64,000 nt of DNA from Membranipora membranacea (Eukaryota > Bryozoa > Gymnolaemata > Cheilostomatida > Membraniporidae): positions 24,798,001-24,862,000 of the forward strand of contig OU612065.1 of assembly GCA_914767715.1 (NCBI GenBank), given 5' to 3'. Shown here one piece after another: positions 1-13,500 of this stretch; position 1 is the first letter of the stretch, and each line of letters opens with the position of its first letter. Under the pieces are notes generated by a model. That model searched no databases. It saw only the letters and a list, made by a program, of their open reading frames with translations, and was not told where the DNA came from. The translations under genes and the position numbers were made by a program.

Positions 1-694
1 TGGCAAAATAAAATAAGCTAGATGCACTGATATGGTTGTTTTGAATGACTAATGTTTGCCAGCATCTCGCATCTAGGTGCGTACCTCCTCGATCATTGAA
101 CACACAATAACATGCAGACTGTCGGAAATGTTGAGAAAGGCTACATTGTGAAGGACGAAGGTTAATAATGGGAGCCCCGATCTAGCAACAACCGGCCTGA
201 GGTATTGCCACACCGGAATAAATCCTCTGAGTCTGAGTCATACTTGGCCTTGTCACGTGCTTACTTTTTTATTAGCCACGTGAGTGTGACAAGGCTTAGT
301 CATACTCATAATATTATAGTTTTTATATAGGCTCAATGAAATTGTTGGAATATTTTGATGTTGACTTCTCTATTTCCATGTCTCAGTTTTTACAATATTC
401 TTCCAAATTGTTTTAGAGTGTGTAAGTTTCGATGGATTGATTAAAGTAACTCATTGTTTCTAGGGTAGATTGCAATCTTCCTGCACATTGCAAAGTGTTC
501 ACTGATTACAGATCCCTTCATTACTGCAAGTATGGTCAACATCTATTGTCAACATCTATTGCCTATGTACCGCTTTGCCATTGTGACTTTGCTAAAAAAA
601 AGCTCTCCGCCATGTGCAAATTTCTTGCTATTCAAATGAAGATAACTTTTCATTCATATGGATATGACTATTTTTTTTCTTCTCTGTGTTAAAC

Positions 695-734
695 CAATGA
701 ACTCCCTCTTCCTCGAGGAAGAGGGAGTTCATTG
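695..734. mobile_element. 40-bp perfect palindrome between 7-bp direct repeats (excision footprint candidate)
   Basis: The insert begins CAATGAACTCCC and is its own reverse complement around CTCGAG. It is flanked by GTTAAAC at 688-694 and GTTAAAC at 735-741. The flanking repeats are direct while the insert is inverted, which is the layout of a transposon insertion whose interior is missing. Partial versions of the same end, CAATGAACTCC, also occur near 3231 and 30082. Confidence 0.7.
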
Positions 735-1742
735 GTTAAACCCACAGAGGCTGTGATATTGGTACACTCAAAATGGTGCACCTTGGAGTGTACGCTAACA
801 ACGGGTTAGCATTCAAAGCTCAGTCGATAATAATATACAATCTCACCATCCTGTTCGACTGACATGTCATGGCAAGCTGTTGCCAAACCTAGAGATAGAC
901 AACGAACTCAAGTTAGGTAAAACAACATGATGAAAAGCAATATTCAACAAGCATATAAAACACATTGAAAGCCCAAAATTCTATTCACACAAGCATTTTA
1001 GTTTTAGTTTAGTTTTTAGTTTAGCATTGTGTTTGATGTGTTGAGGTTTTTATGTGTGTATTTGTTGCACTACAAATATATATAGTATAGTATGTAACAC
1101 CCTACCACTTCTATCTTTTTATTCAAGTCATTTTTTGTATCTATGTTAATGTGTGTGAGGTCAACAAGTTATTTTTTAATTTGCTTTAATTATAAACTTT
1201 TAGAAAACCTCAATGAATGAATAAATAAAAAAAAAAAAATCACTGATTCTAGTACTGAGTATTTGGCTAGATATCGAGGTGTTTTTTCCCTCCTTGATTG
1301 AATGTATCAGCTGAATGCTGCTGCCACATATTTTAGCTCTTTTGAATATCCGTGTGTCTAGTTCTCTTGTCGGATCAAGAGTCCTCGCGCTAAACTGTTG
1401 ATACATCACTCACTCTTCGTTTCTGAACATTCATGAAATGAATGCATGAACTAGGGACTCTCATTCATACCATTACCAGGGAGGTAATGATAATATAATT
1501 GAAATACATAGTAGTAGTCTTCTCTTTTATATGAGAAGACAACTATCAAGATAATACATATGTTACCATGATTCACAATATCCACAAGTATTCACATTAC
1601 GCGTAACCACATTCATCTAAATTCGTTTTTCTTTCACAAATCACAACAGTATCTCCAAAGTACCAATGTTGCTCTATAATCTTAATCTTTTGTGAAGACC
1701 TTAGAATCAAGATTTTCCAGGGATTCACTCTATCAGGCTTTA

Positions 1743-1760
1743 CTAGCCTGCCAAGGCTAG
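1743..1760. mobile_element. 18-bp palindrome between 7-bp direct repeats (footprint candidate)
   Basis: The 18-bp insert CTAGCCTGCCAAGGCTAG is a near-perfect inverted repeat. It is bounded by GGCTTTA at 1736-1742 and GGCTTTA at 1761-1767. A longer relative with ends CTAGCCTGTC lies at 19578-19613, but its flanks match only loosely. Confidence 0.55.
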
Positions 1761-1884
1761 GGCTTTACACTACAAAAATTTAAGCTATCTGAATGGGCAC
1801 GAAAGACTTCCACTGGTGGCTGTTGTTGTAAGCACCGATATGGAATATGGAATATTTATATACCTCAGTGGTTGCAAGACATGT

Positions 1885-2000
1885 GGCAGGTGCTGCATGG
1901 GACATGTCTTACAGCACTCAAGGCTTACACAGCATTGTTGTTGGTGCCTGTAGGGGCAGCATGAGTGCTGAATGACATGTCCCATACAGCACCTGTCACA
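1885..2000. repeat. Imperfect foldback, ~38-bp arms
   Basis: The left arm, with GGCAGGTGCTGCATGGGACA, pairs with a right arm that contains TGTCCCATACAGCACCTGTC. The arms match at about 85 percent around a ~40-bp loop. No target duplication is obvious, so its origin is undecided. Confidence 0.5.
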
Positions 2001-2952
2001 CGACTCAGGACACCTGAGTGTTGGATTGGACTAAGTGGCTCAGCTATGTTTTAACACGAAACATTGGCTTCACCAAAAAACCCTCTCTAGTACGAATTTT
2101 TAATAAAACCGTCTTTCGCCCATATACATAGACATATACATAATACACAATATATATACATATACGCAATAAATCAATCAAACATAATACAAACTGGACT
2201 TGTACTGCAATGAAACTTGCTGCAGCTCATCACAGTCTCCCTGTTCCACAATAGAAATTTTACCATGTACTTCTTGTGATATATAAAAAAAATTGATTGC
2301 TATTCTAAGCTTGTTAAAACATGCTTGTTGCCGATCATGTGATGCCTATGATATTGATATGATGATGTGATTTAACGACAGATTCATCAACACAGGTTCA
2401 ATATCCACTTTGATAGATAATAATTTTTGTTGGTTAAAAATTCAGAGGATTATTCAAAGCAAGAATCAGAAAAATACTCATTGTATAAAATATTGGCAAA
2501 CATTCATGACATATTGCATAACATTCTCATTTCAATAGCAATCATACAAACCTATTCCACATGTCAGAGTAGAGTTTCTCCCACATTGACGCCTGGACCA
2601 GCATTTAATCCCTGCCGACAATCATTTCTGGTGCATAGATTGCTTTTTTGCGGTTGGCTGGATCAGGGAGTTTGGCCCATCTTACTGGTAAGGCTAGATC
2701 AATGAGTACTCCCACCCCCCACAGACGGCCCAGACAATCCTGTGACTGAAAAATGATTAATTTTAATCTATGTATGGGAGTTGCCTTTTCAATCATAAGT
2801 ACATCATAGTTTAGAGTTATCCACCCAGATAGAATATGATTACGGGTTATGCATCGGTTCCTTGCCAAAATGCCGATACCATCAAGTGATTTTGAGGAGG
2901 CTATCCGCAAGGAAGTTTTACTGCGGTACTACAGTTACAGACACGAGTGAAA

Positions 2953-5900
2953 ATGGCGGAGTGGGATTTAACTTCGAAGATGGGCCAGTATTTGGATAGA
3001 CATTTGGTCTTTCCATTGCTGGAGTTTCTTTCTGAGAAAGATGTAAGTATCCTTACCAATATTTCAAGTTGTTGTGATGTTATTAATACCCTTAGTGGAG
3101 TGTATAGCTAAAAATTATCGGGATCAAAGACAGGAGTAACTGACTGATTGATGATCTGAAAGTGAAAGAACGGCAAACCCAAGACATGTCATACTCATTG
3201 TATATAACACGTCAACTATGTTATGCCACCAATGAACTCCCCCTTTGACGGCACTTACCTACAACTGCAAAACTTGGGTCTGGATTTAGTGTATGATGAA
3301 GATGTTCGATCAATTTCTATGGTCCCTGGTAGCCAATGTTGAATTAATGTCCTGGCACCACAGTTTTGAGTTCAGTACCTCAACTGGCACTAACTAACGT
3401 GGTAGTAGTCTGATAAATCAATGACAGAGCCACACTGCACATATTTGATACATTATTGCTGTTGTGTTATTTATTTGCTGGCTAGAGTAGACATATATGG
3501 ACAACACTTCCCTGTTAATTATTGTGTGTGAAACACTACCACACTCATTCTCCTAAGCTGCACATACCTACCTAGTTTATTTAGTCAAATAAATGCAACT
3601 CTTCAATTAACCATTCAGTTTCAAACCAAGTTCTTGTGGAAGCCCTCCTCAGATGTGAGGAGAACAGGGAACAGAGATCATTAACACTGGTTGGGTGTTA
3701 TCATGAGATACCCCTCACAAGTCAAGTCTCAACAAGATTTTAGATTTGGGATTGAATGCTTGTCAAGCTGTAGGTGACCAAATCCATTGATTTAGTTATC
3801 ATATATATGTAAACATATCAAAATATGTCAGGAAACTGCTGCCCACGTTTCATTCCATGAGGCAACTATCATGTAACATAGATTCCCTTTCTACAACAAA
3901 CAACTTATGTCAGGAAGGGGTTCTTTCAATTAGAAAAAGCGATGCTTTACTAAAACAGATTATCACTATCGAATCGCTCATAATTATCGCTCACTTGGTG
4001 TTTCAATTAGACAAATTCGTTCTCAGATCGCTCACTCAGAATCTATATAGCTCTATCAATGAGTGAGCGATCTAAAAGCGAGACCCCTATCAGGTCTCAC
4101 TCAGTGAGTGCGCAATCAGATTGCGATTTGGGCTGTTTCTAATTGAAAGATCCCCCTGGATTTGCGGTAGACCTATGTTTTGCCGTAGACCTGTGGTCAA
4201 CAGTAAAGTATCTATTGCAGTATGGGTGTATAAATCACAGTAGATGGGTAATGTCTACCTCTACCGACATGTACGCACTAGCTTCAAGTAATAGTCAAGT
4301 AGTACCCTCACTAATAACATAGTCTCTACCAATATTGTGACCATATATATCCTTAATAAACTCTTGAAATGTTGATGCATGTCCCTGGATCTGGCGTAGC
4401 ATAACAGTTCATAGCCACAATTCCAGTGGATATTTAAAATGTGTCAGTTTATCTATTTGATATTCTATACCCAATTAAAGAATATTCTTCACAGACTCTC
4501 TTTCCCTCAATATCTAATCAAGAACAACAATTCTCCCTAGCTCAAACAAGTGTGCCCAAATGACTTGTTGGCTTTTGTTCGGACAGGATCTGTTTGTCAA
4601 ATTGGATATGAGCCACATAAATTGTTAAAAAGGGAAGAGATGATAATAGTAGTAGAAAACAGGAACTAAGCCTTGATGGCAATACATTGAAGAGGCATAT
4701 TAATGACTTGATTGATTATGAACCAATTGAACTGTTCAGTCCAGTGGTGAATGTAATGATAAGCATCTATCTCATGTATTTTAGATCTATGCACCAGAAG
4801 ATATGATGCAAGGAAAGATTGACTTGCTGAGTAACACAAACATGGTAGATTTTGCAAAGGAAGTATATGTAAGACTCCATAACCTCGACCCAGAAACTGA
4901 CGAGGATAAAGTCCCAGAATGTGAGTATTCACTAGAAAGGACTACCGACTCGTAGTAAAAAGTGGAGCGGTGTCGTAGCTTTTTGACTACTTCTGTACTC
5001 TGCAAGCAGAATGAATTTGTCTATCACTCATCATACCTCTGGTTCTGCTTTTTATGGCACTGGATGAGTCTGTGTGGTGCAACCCTTTACAACCGGAATA
5101 CCTTCTAGACAGAGAAGGCAACACACTCTTAGTTAGCGACGGGTCTCGAACCCATGACTGTTCAGATGCGTTGATAGCCCTCCGATAGTACCCAGTGTGA
5201 ATTTTCATGGTCTAGGAAGTGAATTTGTAATTGTTAAGAATTAATGTTTTTGTTTATATCTTGTCTTTGTTCATTTATATTTATTTATTTTTAGTTTTTG
5301 CCAACAAAAGAGTGGATGTTGTGCACGAGTTGAGACGACTGGATAGCGAGACTGAGCCCATTGTTAAAATCATGAGCTTGCCAGAAGTGGCTGAACATAT
5401 AGAGCAATCCAAGGATGGACGCCAGCTGTTTGACACTCTTAGTTCTGAATATGGGGTAAGGTTTCATCTTTGTGAAGTATTTCATTGTCAATGATGCATT
5501 ATAGGTGGTCATCAGACTATCCATTTTGGTTAGTGCGATGATCTTTCACTGTGTTATTGCCATTTTGTAATTAGCTGCTGTAAATTGTAGAACTTTGTCT
5601 TGTTGGTTTACTTCTATGTTGTATACTAAGGGTGATTCTTCTAAATTTCTGGTGATAGAATCGATATTTTTTGGTATCATTTTACTCATGGCTTTGTAAA
5701 AGACTGCATTATCCTGAATAGTAACCATTGTGTTTATGTGTGTAATTTACAGTTCACCACAGATATGCTGGAGACTCTGTACCAGTATGCCAGGTTTCAA
5801 TACGACTGTGGTAACTACACTGCTGCAGCAGAATATCTCTACTTTGTCACTGTACTGGTAGGTAACTGTTTTATACTGGTATCAGGCAATAAGCTTATTG

Positions 5901-8900
5901 TTGGCGACAAGGGTAGATAATGAAAATTTCGGACCACGGCTCTTCATTGTAGTGGGTGATGTGTTTCTATTACCTCTCATCAAGGGGTTTTATTTTGCAT
6001 CATATACAACAAACACAGTCATTTTTTTCCTGATTTGGAGGAATAATGGAACTGGCAATGTTTTGATGCGGTCTTACTAAGAACGGAAAGGGTATTATGA
6101 GCTGTAATCATAAAAATCTGCAGGACTAGGCTCAGTTTTCTGTTCCAAATCTGATAGCGAAATTATGAGGAAAATTGCATTGACACAAGACAAGTTGATG
6201 ATGAAATGGTTCAAGTGATAAACCTGTTTTGTTTTATTTCAGACACCAAATGATGACAAACTGGCTACTAATGCATTGTGGGGTAAGCTTGCTGCTGAGA
6301 TTCTCATGCAGAATTGGGACGCTGCTCTTGAAGATCTTAACAAACTCAAGGATGTCATAGATTCGCCTGTAAGTAAGACAGCTGATCAGTGAAATGACAT
6401 AATATAATTAGTTAATGTGAACTAATTTATAGTTGTTTACTTTCAAGGAAATTTAATCTAAATTATTCAAATATGAGATGATGCTTATTACCAGCAGCGG
6501 ACAGCATTGGCAGTGCTTAAATATGGGGGGGGGGGGTCTTCATGTGTGTAATGGACTGTAGTATTTGTAATGAGCCAAAAGTGAAGACATTATTAATGAC
6601 ATTGGGCTGGATTTATTTAAAATGAATGTTTGAATAGTTTGTATTTCTGATTTTAGGCTTTCAGCTCTGATCTGCAGTCACTGCAGCAGAGAACCTGGTT
6701 CATCCACTGGAGTTTGTTTGTATTCTTTAACCACCCTAAAGGCGGAGATCTGATTATCGACATGTTCCTAGTAGATAACAAACACGACAACAAGTAAGTG
6801 GTATATTTATGATCTCAAGATTCCATGATTTAGTTTAGTAATGAACTTATCTGTAGCCAGTTGATCATGTGTCATCGATCGGCATTCAAGAATTCAAAGG
6901 TTGATCCCTTTCAAAGGAGAGTTTAACTGAGTTGAAAGCCAAGTGACCACATGTGGCCATTTGAGGTGCAGCATTCTGCGGGTTGTGTCATCCTTGAGCA
7001 TATTTCCAAAAACTCTGATATTCAGCATGATGATACATTGATATGGGAGTTGTCTTCTCCAAAATTTGCCATGGCTTGAATGATTAACAGTGTCCGAATC
7101 AATCAACCATACTCACTACTTCATGTCGCCTTGTTTAGTATTGTTAACCATGGTTGAATTCCAATACTCGTATAAAGAATCTGATATTTCAGTCTTATGT
7201 GCTATCAGAGCCCTACGTCTAGCCATCTTTCTGTTCTCATAAAGTTACATGTTAAGTTTACCAATTTTTTTTTATTCATTAAGATATTTGAATACTATCC
7301 AGACTGTTTGCCCCCACATCTTACGTTACCTGACAACTGCTGTCATCATTAACAAGCGCAGGAAGACGGTGCTTAAGGACTTAGTCAGAGTGATTCAGCA
7401 GGTAAAGCAATATTTAGAGATGGGTCCAAAATTCATAACTCTGCGCAGTTAGATCTCTAGCAGCCCAGTTACTTTCTTTGCTCATTTGATTGAAGTTGTC
7501 TTGTGTTTGAATAGGGTATGATAAATCCCAATTTGCTATTTCATAAGATAAACTCTCTTTAACATGCATGCCAAATAGGTTAAACTTTATAAATCAGTTA
7601 GCAAATTTTGCTGTTTTTCTTTCACAGGAGTCTTATACCTACAGAGATCCCATTACTGAGTTTTTGGAGTGTCTCTATGTAAACTTTGACTTTGACCGAG
7701 CACAGCAACAGCTCAGGGATTGTGAGACTGTGAGTAATATCTATACACTTAATATAAATGTATATGATAATATCTAATAACACTTCAATACTGATGAGTA
7801 CTCTTCTCTATGATGTATAGTAATGCTTTGTTTTCGCGAATCCCATCAAAACCAGAAGATTAATTGACTGATATACATGAACTGCAATATAACAATAACA
7901 GCTATTTTGGATAAAAATCATTACTCCGTAAGCCGAAATCTGTCAGACCAGGCAGTCTTGTTCAATACTCTCCTATATGATATCAGAATTCTGTGACTTT
8001 TTTCTCAATGAAAAATTAGTATAAATATGTATTTATATATAATATATACATACATAATTATACTAATTTTTCTTGCATATATTCATGCACAGAGTAGCTT
8101 ATTAGTCCAGCCATAATTTATGATTGTTGCTGTTTACAGGTGTTGTCTAACGACTTTTTCCTGGTGGCTTGCCTTGATGACTTTATTGAGAATGCTAGAC
8201 TCTTCATATTCGAGACGTTCTGTAGAATCCATCAGTGCATTAGCATTAAGTAAGGAATTATCCTGTATAATCTTTGGTATAAGTTTTATATAAGGTTTAT
8301 ATAAACCGCTGCCTTGTAACAACAAAGATATTAAATCCTTTGACTGCGAGTATGATGGTGATGTAATTTGTTTAGGTTTCATCAAATTTTGTTAAAGACA
8401 TTCATATGATATTGGTTTGCTCACCATCATAGAATTCATTCTGATGATGTTTTGTGTGCTGATGAAACCATTTAAATTATTGCTGATATGTAATTCCTCC
8501 GATATTTTTTAGTATGTTAGCAGACAAATTGAATATGTCCTCTGATGATGCTGAGAAATGGATCGTTAACCTGATCAGAAATGCTCGGCTGGATGCGAAG
8601 ATTGATTCTCAACTGGTAAGTCATAGTGCTATATGATAAAAGTCTGTTCTAAACATCTGGAAGTTTGTTGGCAATTCTTAGGTTTTAGTTTAGGCGGACT
8701 GCTCGTTATTTAATTTGAAGTTTGGATCGGGAATGTCTGTTTGATCAACACATGTATGTTTCCCTCGTGTATTACGTCCTCTTGTTTTGTAAATTATTGA
8801 AATTTCACACGTATCCGGACATAAAGCTGGTACAGTATAGGACTAGGTTCGGCGTTGATCTGTTATGGAAGCCTTATTCTTGACTGAATTGGACAGCAAC

Positions 8901-9769
8901 CAACCAAATCTGTTCTAATGAGAACAGTTCACGGTAATATCACCATTACTTCATATCAAAGCGTGAATATGTGATAAGAAGTCCCATATAACCACCTAAC
9001 TGTGATAAAGCATAAGTTCTATTGAATTTTAGGGGCATGTCGTGATGGGAACACAAGCTGTATCAGTCTATCAGCAGGTGATCGAAAAGACTAAGGGCCT
9101 CTCCTTCAGGTCTCAAATGTTAGCTATGAATCTGGAAAAGAAATTAGGCATTAAAGACACTGTAAGTAATTCTACAAGTTATTTGCCTCTTCAGTCATGA
9201 ACTATCCCAAGTTTAGCTAAAAACCAGTCATCCCATCCCAAGCAAGCTCGCTAACCAATTGCGCCATCTCACCATCCATCTCTATGGGTAACGGGGAGTT
9301 AGCCAAGGTTGATTGCTCCCCCTAGTGATGGCGAGATGGCGCAATCTGTTTGCGCGCTTGCTATTCACTGCCAGGCCATTGGTGCCACATAAGTTGTGGG
9401 ATTGAGTCCAACTGGGGGAGCATTCTCCGGTTCGTTGCTCTGGCCCCCCAGCACCCTCGGGTGAATACCTCTCCTTTGAAATCTTATCATGTCTGTTCAG
9501 TCAGAACTATCCCAAGTGTAGCCAAAGCAAACACTTTTGCCCTATATTTCATTCAGCATTGATGTTCACTTCCTTTGAAAAGAGTTTTGGGTGCATAATG
9601 AATAATTTCTCTGCATGATAATCGATGTTTACATGGAACCAGTGAACTTTTGGAAAATTTAACAATGTCAATTTGTTCAATTACATTTCTAATAGCAAAC
9701 ATATCGCTTTCTTTGCCATGTCAGTGATTTTTAATTTTGGACTTTTTTCAGTGGGGAGGAGAAATCTAA
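2953..9769 (+). CDS. EIF3E: Eukaryotic translation initiation factor 3 subunit e (INT6), 12 exons
   Basis: eIF3e is a PCI-domain subunit of the eIF3 complex, which acts in the cytoplasm to recruit the 40S subunit and mRNA. Exons: 2953-3042, 4785-4920, 5295-5455, 5753-5857, 6243-6368, 6657-6793, 7284-7401, 7628-7729, 8140-8249, 8513-8615, 9033-9161, 9752-9769. All junctions are GT-AG and all phases agree, giving 444 aa against 445 in human. The start [10 protein letters not shown] matches the family N-terminus (human MAEYDLT). Highly conserved blocks include [92 protein letters not shown] and GHVVMG. The PCI/winged-helix region is about residues 230-420. The six-codon last exon (WGGEI plus stop) is the least certain part; it was chosen for its phase, its tract-plus-CAG acceptor and a Trp as in the human tail. 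AATAAA follows at 9964. R-spondin starts ~800 bp downstream. Confidence 0.95.
5045..5205 (-). repeat. tRNA-derived SINE-like copy in EIF3E intron 2
   Basis: Read on the minus strand, the segment has a B-box-like GGTTCGAGACC preceded by a loosely A-box-like stretch and followed by an unrelated tail. That is the usual head structure of a tRNA-derived SINE. No intact tRNA cloverleaf was found. The boundaries are approximate. Confidence 0.5.
6525..6536 (+). repeat. G homopolymer (12 bp) in EIF3E intron 5
   Basis: A run of 12 G residues. It is a simple repeat, and its length may be affected by sequencing error. Confidence 0.9.
9238..9482. repeat. Head-to-head pair of tRNA-derived SINE copies in EIF3E intron 11
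   Basis: A short minus-strand copy (about 9238-9280, reading GATGGTGAGATGGCGCAA) faces a longer plus-strand copy (about 9316-9482, reading GATGGCGAGATGGCGCAA). The plus copy has an A-box-like head, a B-box-like GGATTGAGTCC and a tail with CCCCCAGCACCCTCGGGTG. The same family recurs at 33018-33150 and 52910-53065. The two heads could form a hairpin in the EIF3E pre-mRNA. Confidence 0.7.
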
Positions 9770-9963
9770 TCGATACAGGAAAAAAACCCCCGCTGTCTTC
9801 ATTTCACTGGCGTGTCGAATATCAGACTACAATCTTCTGCTATTTACCTCCGAAAGCGACAAACAAAACCTCCCACGAGAACCATCTGGCTATATTATTA
9901 TTCTTCTTCATTTATCTATAGTGTTATTGCAATGACTTCCAACCTTATTATCAGGTGTAGAGC

Positions 9964-9969
9964 AATAAA
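9964..9969 (+). promoter_or_regulatory. Polyadenylation signal AATAAA, probably of EIF3E
   Basis: A canonical AATAAA 195 bases past the proposed EIF3E stop and about 600 bases before the R-spondin start codon. Confidence 0.5.
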
Positions 9970-10573
9970 AATATTGATATCAACTGCACAACATATGCCA
10001 AGTGTTGGGTTCATATATCACTGGTGGGTCATCATGAAATAACGGTCCATTCGCGATGAATGGTGGAAAATAATGTGAAAGATGCTTATCTTGATTGCAA
10101 TTACTTGCTTCAAAAATCCTTTCTGATCACAAGGGTAAATTGCCCCGGTGTTAACTGCGGTGTTAACTGCGGTTTTGGCAACAGAATTATCAACTTTCAG
10201 AAATATGACTTGCCTATTTATAAATTTGTTGTTCATGAATATTAAGGCACTCATTGTTATCAAGTTAAATTGTTTAATTACTGGAAGGGCAGCTGATAAA
10301 AGCCAAGGGTATTCAATTGAAACTCAAGTGTTGTGTCGAGGCAATTGATTATGTTGTATGGCTAATAGTTACTTTCTTCTCAATAGGTATGTGCTTTGAT
10401 TTTTTAAAAGCTCATGGTTATTGTTCCCTTGTGTGTTTATCAGACCTGAGAGTTTTTAGAAATTTAAATTTGCCAGAGAGGATTCATCATCTATGCCAGT
10501 CTGCTTCGCATTCGATGATGGGTTAAGTTCTCAGCCATGACACAAAATCTACTAACATGTTGGATTATTAGCT

Positions 10574-13500
10574 ATGGTGCAACCTTTCCTCTATCTGCTT
10601 GAAATCATGGTTATTTTATGTCTGCCAACAACAGCTTTGTCTACAAACCTGGATGTTGCAACAAGTGTGTCACCTGGTTCGGCTACAGGTAAGTTTAATG
10701 CATGTCTCACTCATTAACTCCAAATACTGTGGAAGACAACTGTCCTGTCTTGTGTACACACTATAATGCTAGAGATTGGTAAAAGACTCCTTGGTAGAAG
10801 ACCAAAAACATCAGCTAGAGTTTAGGTTAGTAAGTTGGAGGGGGAGTGACCTAATGATTGCTATCACCATTTTCCACAACATGAAGTAATATTTTACAAT
10901 TACGTGATGAGGTTGAGTAATGGTAACTAGCAATGCATCTTACTACATAGATGTGATATTTTCCTCCAGCGAAAAGCCCACACTTCCATGAAATTAAGAG
11001 TAAAAACTAAACAGATGCTTCTATGACAGCCAATGCTGATTGCCAATAAGAGGTAGTGGAATTGCAGTAATCAACACAAAATAGGGGTTATTTAGGCCTT
11101 TTATCTGTACCAGCCATAGACAGCCACATGTCTGCACATATTACAAGCCTTGGCACCAAATCCTGCGGTTCAATGATTTTTTATAATTATAAGCACAAGT
11201 TTAACCGTTGCTCTACTTAATTGACAGTTGTCTCGCTGTCCAATTCCACCACTGCTGTACCAGTACCTCTGTGCCCACTGGGCTGCCTCACATGTTCAAC
11301 ATGGAATGGATGTGTTGACTGCATGCAAAACTTTACCTGGCATGTCGAGAAAGTTCGCATGAGGAAAATTGGTGTCTGCTTACGTAGATGTCCTCGCGGT
11401 TATTTCACGAGAGAATTTCATCATGCCCCTGGACAGTTTAGATGCATTGGTAAGTTCTTTGTTTACTCAGACCAAGGAGTGCTCAGACATGCTGAATTTT
11501 CATTATGATATTTGTAATCTTAAGCATATAGATACCTTTTTACACTCATATTTATATGTTAATGGTTATGATGAATGAACACTCCTAGACATACAGTAAT
11601 ATATGATTCATATCAGTGCACACATTTGATTGTGCATTTGGTAAATGAACAACAATTTGAAGATTTCGATGCTGAGGAAATATAGAGTCGAGTATAATTT
11701 TAAAGGGATGAATAAGTTTGGCTAGTTTCATTGGAGAGCCTGTTCAGATATTGACAAATTTCAATTTGCTGTATATCAGATTTTTGACCGACTCTGGCAC
11801 CGCCTATCCCTTTTTCCTGAAAGTGACACAACACAATGTGTGAAAACACCCTTAAAATATTTGCCAACTTTTGCCATTTTGTTGCTTCTAAATCAGGAAA
11901 ACTGGATACGCAGCAATGAAATCTGTCAGCATTTCCTACGTGCACAATTCTCATGTGAGGACTTGTTGAAATAAATAAAATGGTAGTGCCCTACCATCTG
12001 TTCTGAAGCGATGTTCATAATTTATTATCATTCCACAAAATCACAAAAGTTATACATTTGATGACGTTTTAAGTTGCATTACTTCATGAAATAAGAGTTT
12101 CATTTGTTTTGGATCTCTTGCAATAATTTTGACTCGGTCATTCACCTTGATGAAAATAGCCGTTTCTGCTTCTTTGTTCGATGAAATGACGCAACGTCAT
12201 CAAAACAACCTGGCCAGAATGCCTATATAAGATGAATCCAGACAATGTCAAATTCTGATTTTGCATGAAGACTATTATGTAACTATTTGTCTTCTTTATA
12301 TTGTATTATACATTATATTATATGCTATTTCTAGAATGTAAGGCAGCAAACTGTGCAGTGTGTGGAGAAAGAGACTTCTGTGATATGTGCCAAGAACCTT
12401 ATCTTGAATATAGAGGAACTTGTATACTCCGTTGCCCAGAACACCTGCATCATTCTCAATATAGAAAAGACTGCTTTGATAAAGGTATGTCAGTTCAGCA
12501 GTTTTACAATGGTAACCTGCCTCCACACAAGATTATCCAGCCGGTTGTAAGTACAGGCTCCACAAAAATTTCTTTGCGTTACCGATCAAATTTTGAAAGA
12601 GGGTCTAGGCGAGGGGTGCCCAAAATGCTGTCCGATGGCCAATTGTCCACTTGCAGCGCAAATTTCTACAACATAGAACATGAGCTTGTTTTGATTAATC
12701 CATGTTCACATTTTGGAATTTCCAACACATCAAATTAGCCCTGAAACTAACTCTCGTATGCAGTACTAAGAAATAGGTAGGATTTATTTTTCTGGGATCT
12801 CCTGGTTGCAATCAATAATCACTAAGCTGAACTACATTTGCCCAATTAAAGTTTCCTAAATTGGAAATATGGCCCACTGAAGAAAAAAGTTCGGGCAACC
12901 CTGGTCTAGTCCGTAAGTACTCCTGCACCTAATACCTCAATTAGTATTTCGGGAGTGTGTTGGGAATAGGATTTTCATTGTCACAAATTCTTTTGCCAAA
13001 TGCTCTAACCCATTCATAACAATTCAACGGTCAAATTTAATTGTCTGTCAAATAAATTATAAATGTAAAAAATGGATTACTTTAAAGCAACTGGCATGGA
13101 ACAACAGTCATTGTTTGGTATTTATTACAATTGCCTTCTAAATGTGTTTTCATCCAAATTAAATACATCAAATAAAAAAACCAGTGTTGTTGCAACAAAC
13201 TAACATTGTAGCGTAGCTGATCATGATCCAACACATGCCACAGCTTTATGATAAGCTCCGATTAAATTATTTGTAATCTTTGTTCCAGGAAAGAGGACAA
13301 AAATGATAAAGCTTTTCAGAAAAATAGTTAGGGATTGTAAAAATACAGCTCAGGTTCACAGGAATAAAAATTAGGTAGCCGGTAAAACTAGTATACTAAT
13401 AGTATATCTTTGTATATTACCCATTGTTTTATGTAAAGCAGTGTTGATATAGAGAACTTGAAATTACTGCTGCCAGAGCACTTATAATCCCACAATTGCA

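Larger units (their letters stand above)
1..2952. other. Intergenic region upstream of EIF3E, no gene recognised
   Basis: No reading frame here shows a recognisable protein or a convincing exon. The stretch is AT-rich and holds several inverted repeats, at about 237-300, 695-734, 1743-1760 and 1885-2000; the last three are listed separately. The final ~50 bases before 2953 would be the 5' untranslated region of EIF3E, with no TATA box seen. Confidence 0.6.

Noticed and set aside
5738-6080. Separate small genes over EIF3E introns
   Set aside because: The frames only extend EIF3E exons into introns; splice sites and the protein family place the ends at the exon borders.
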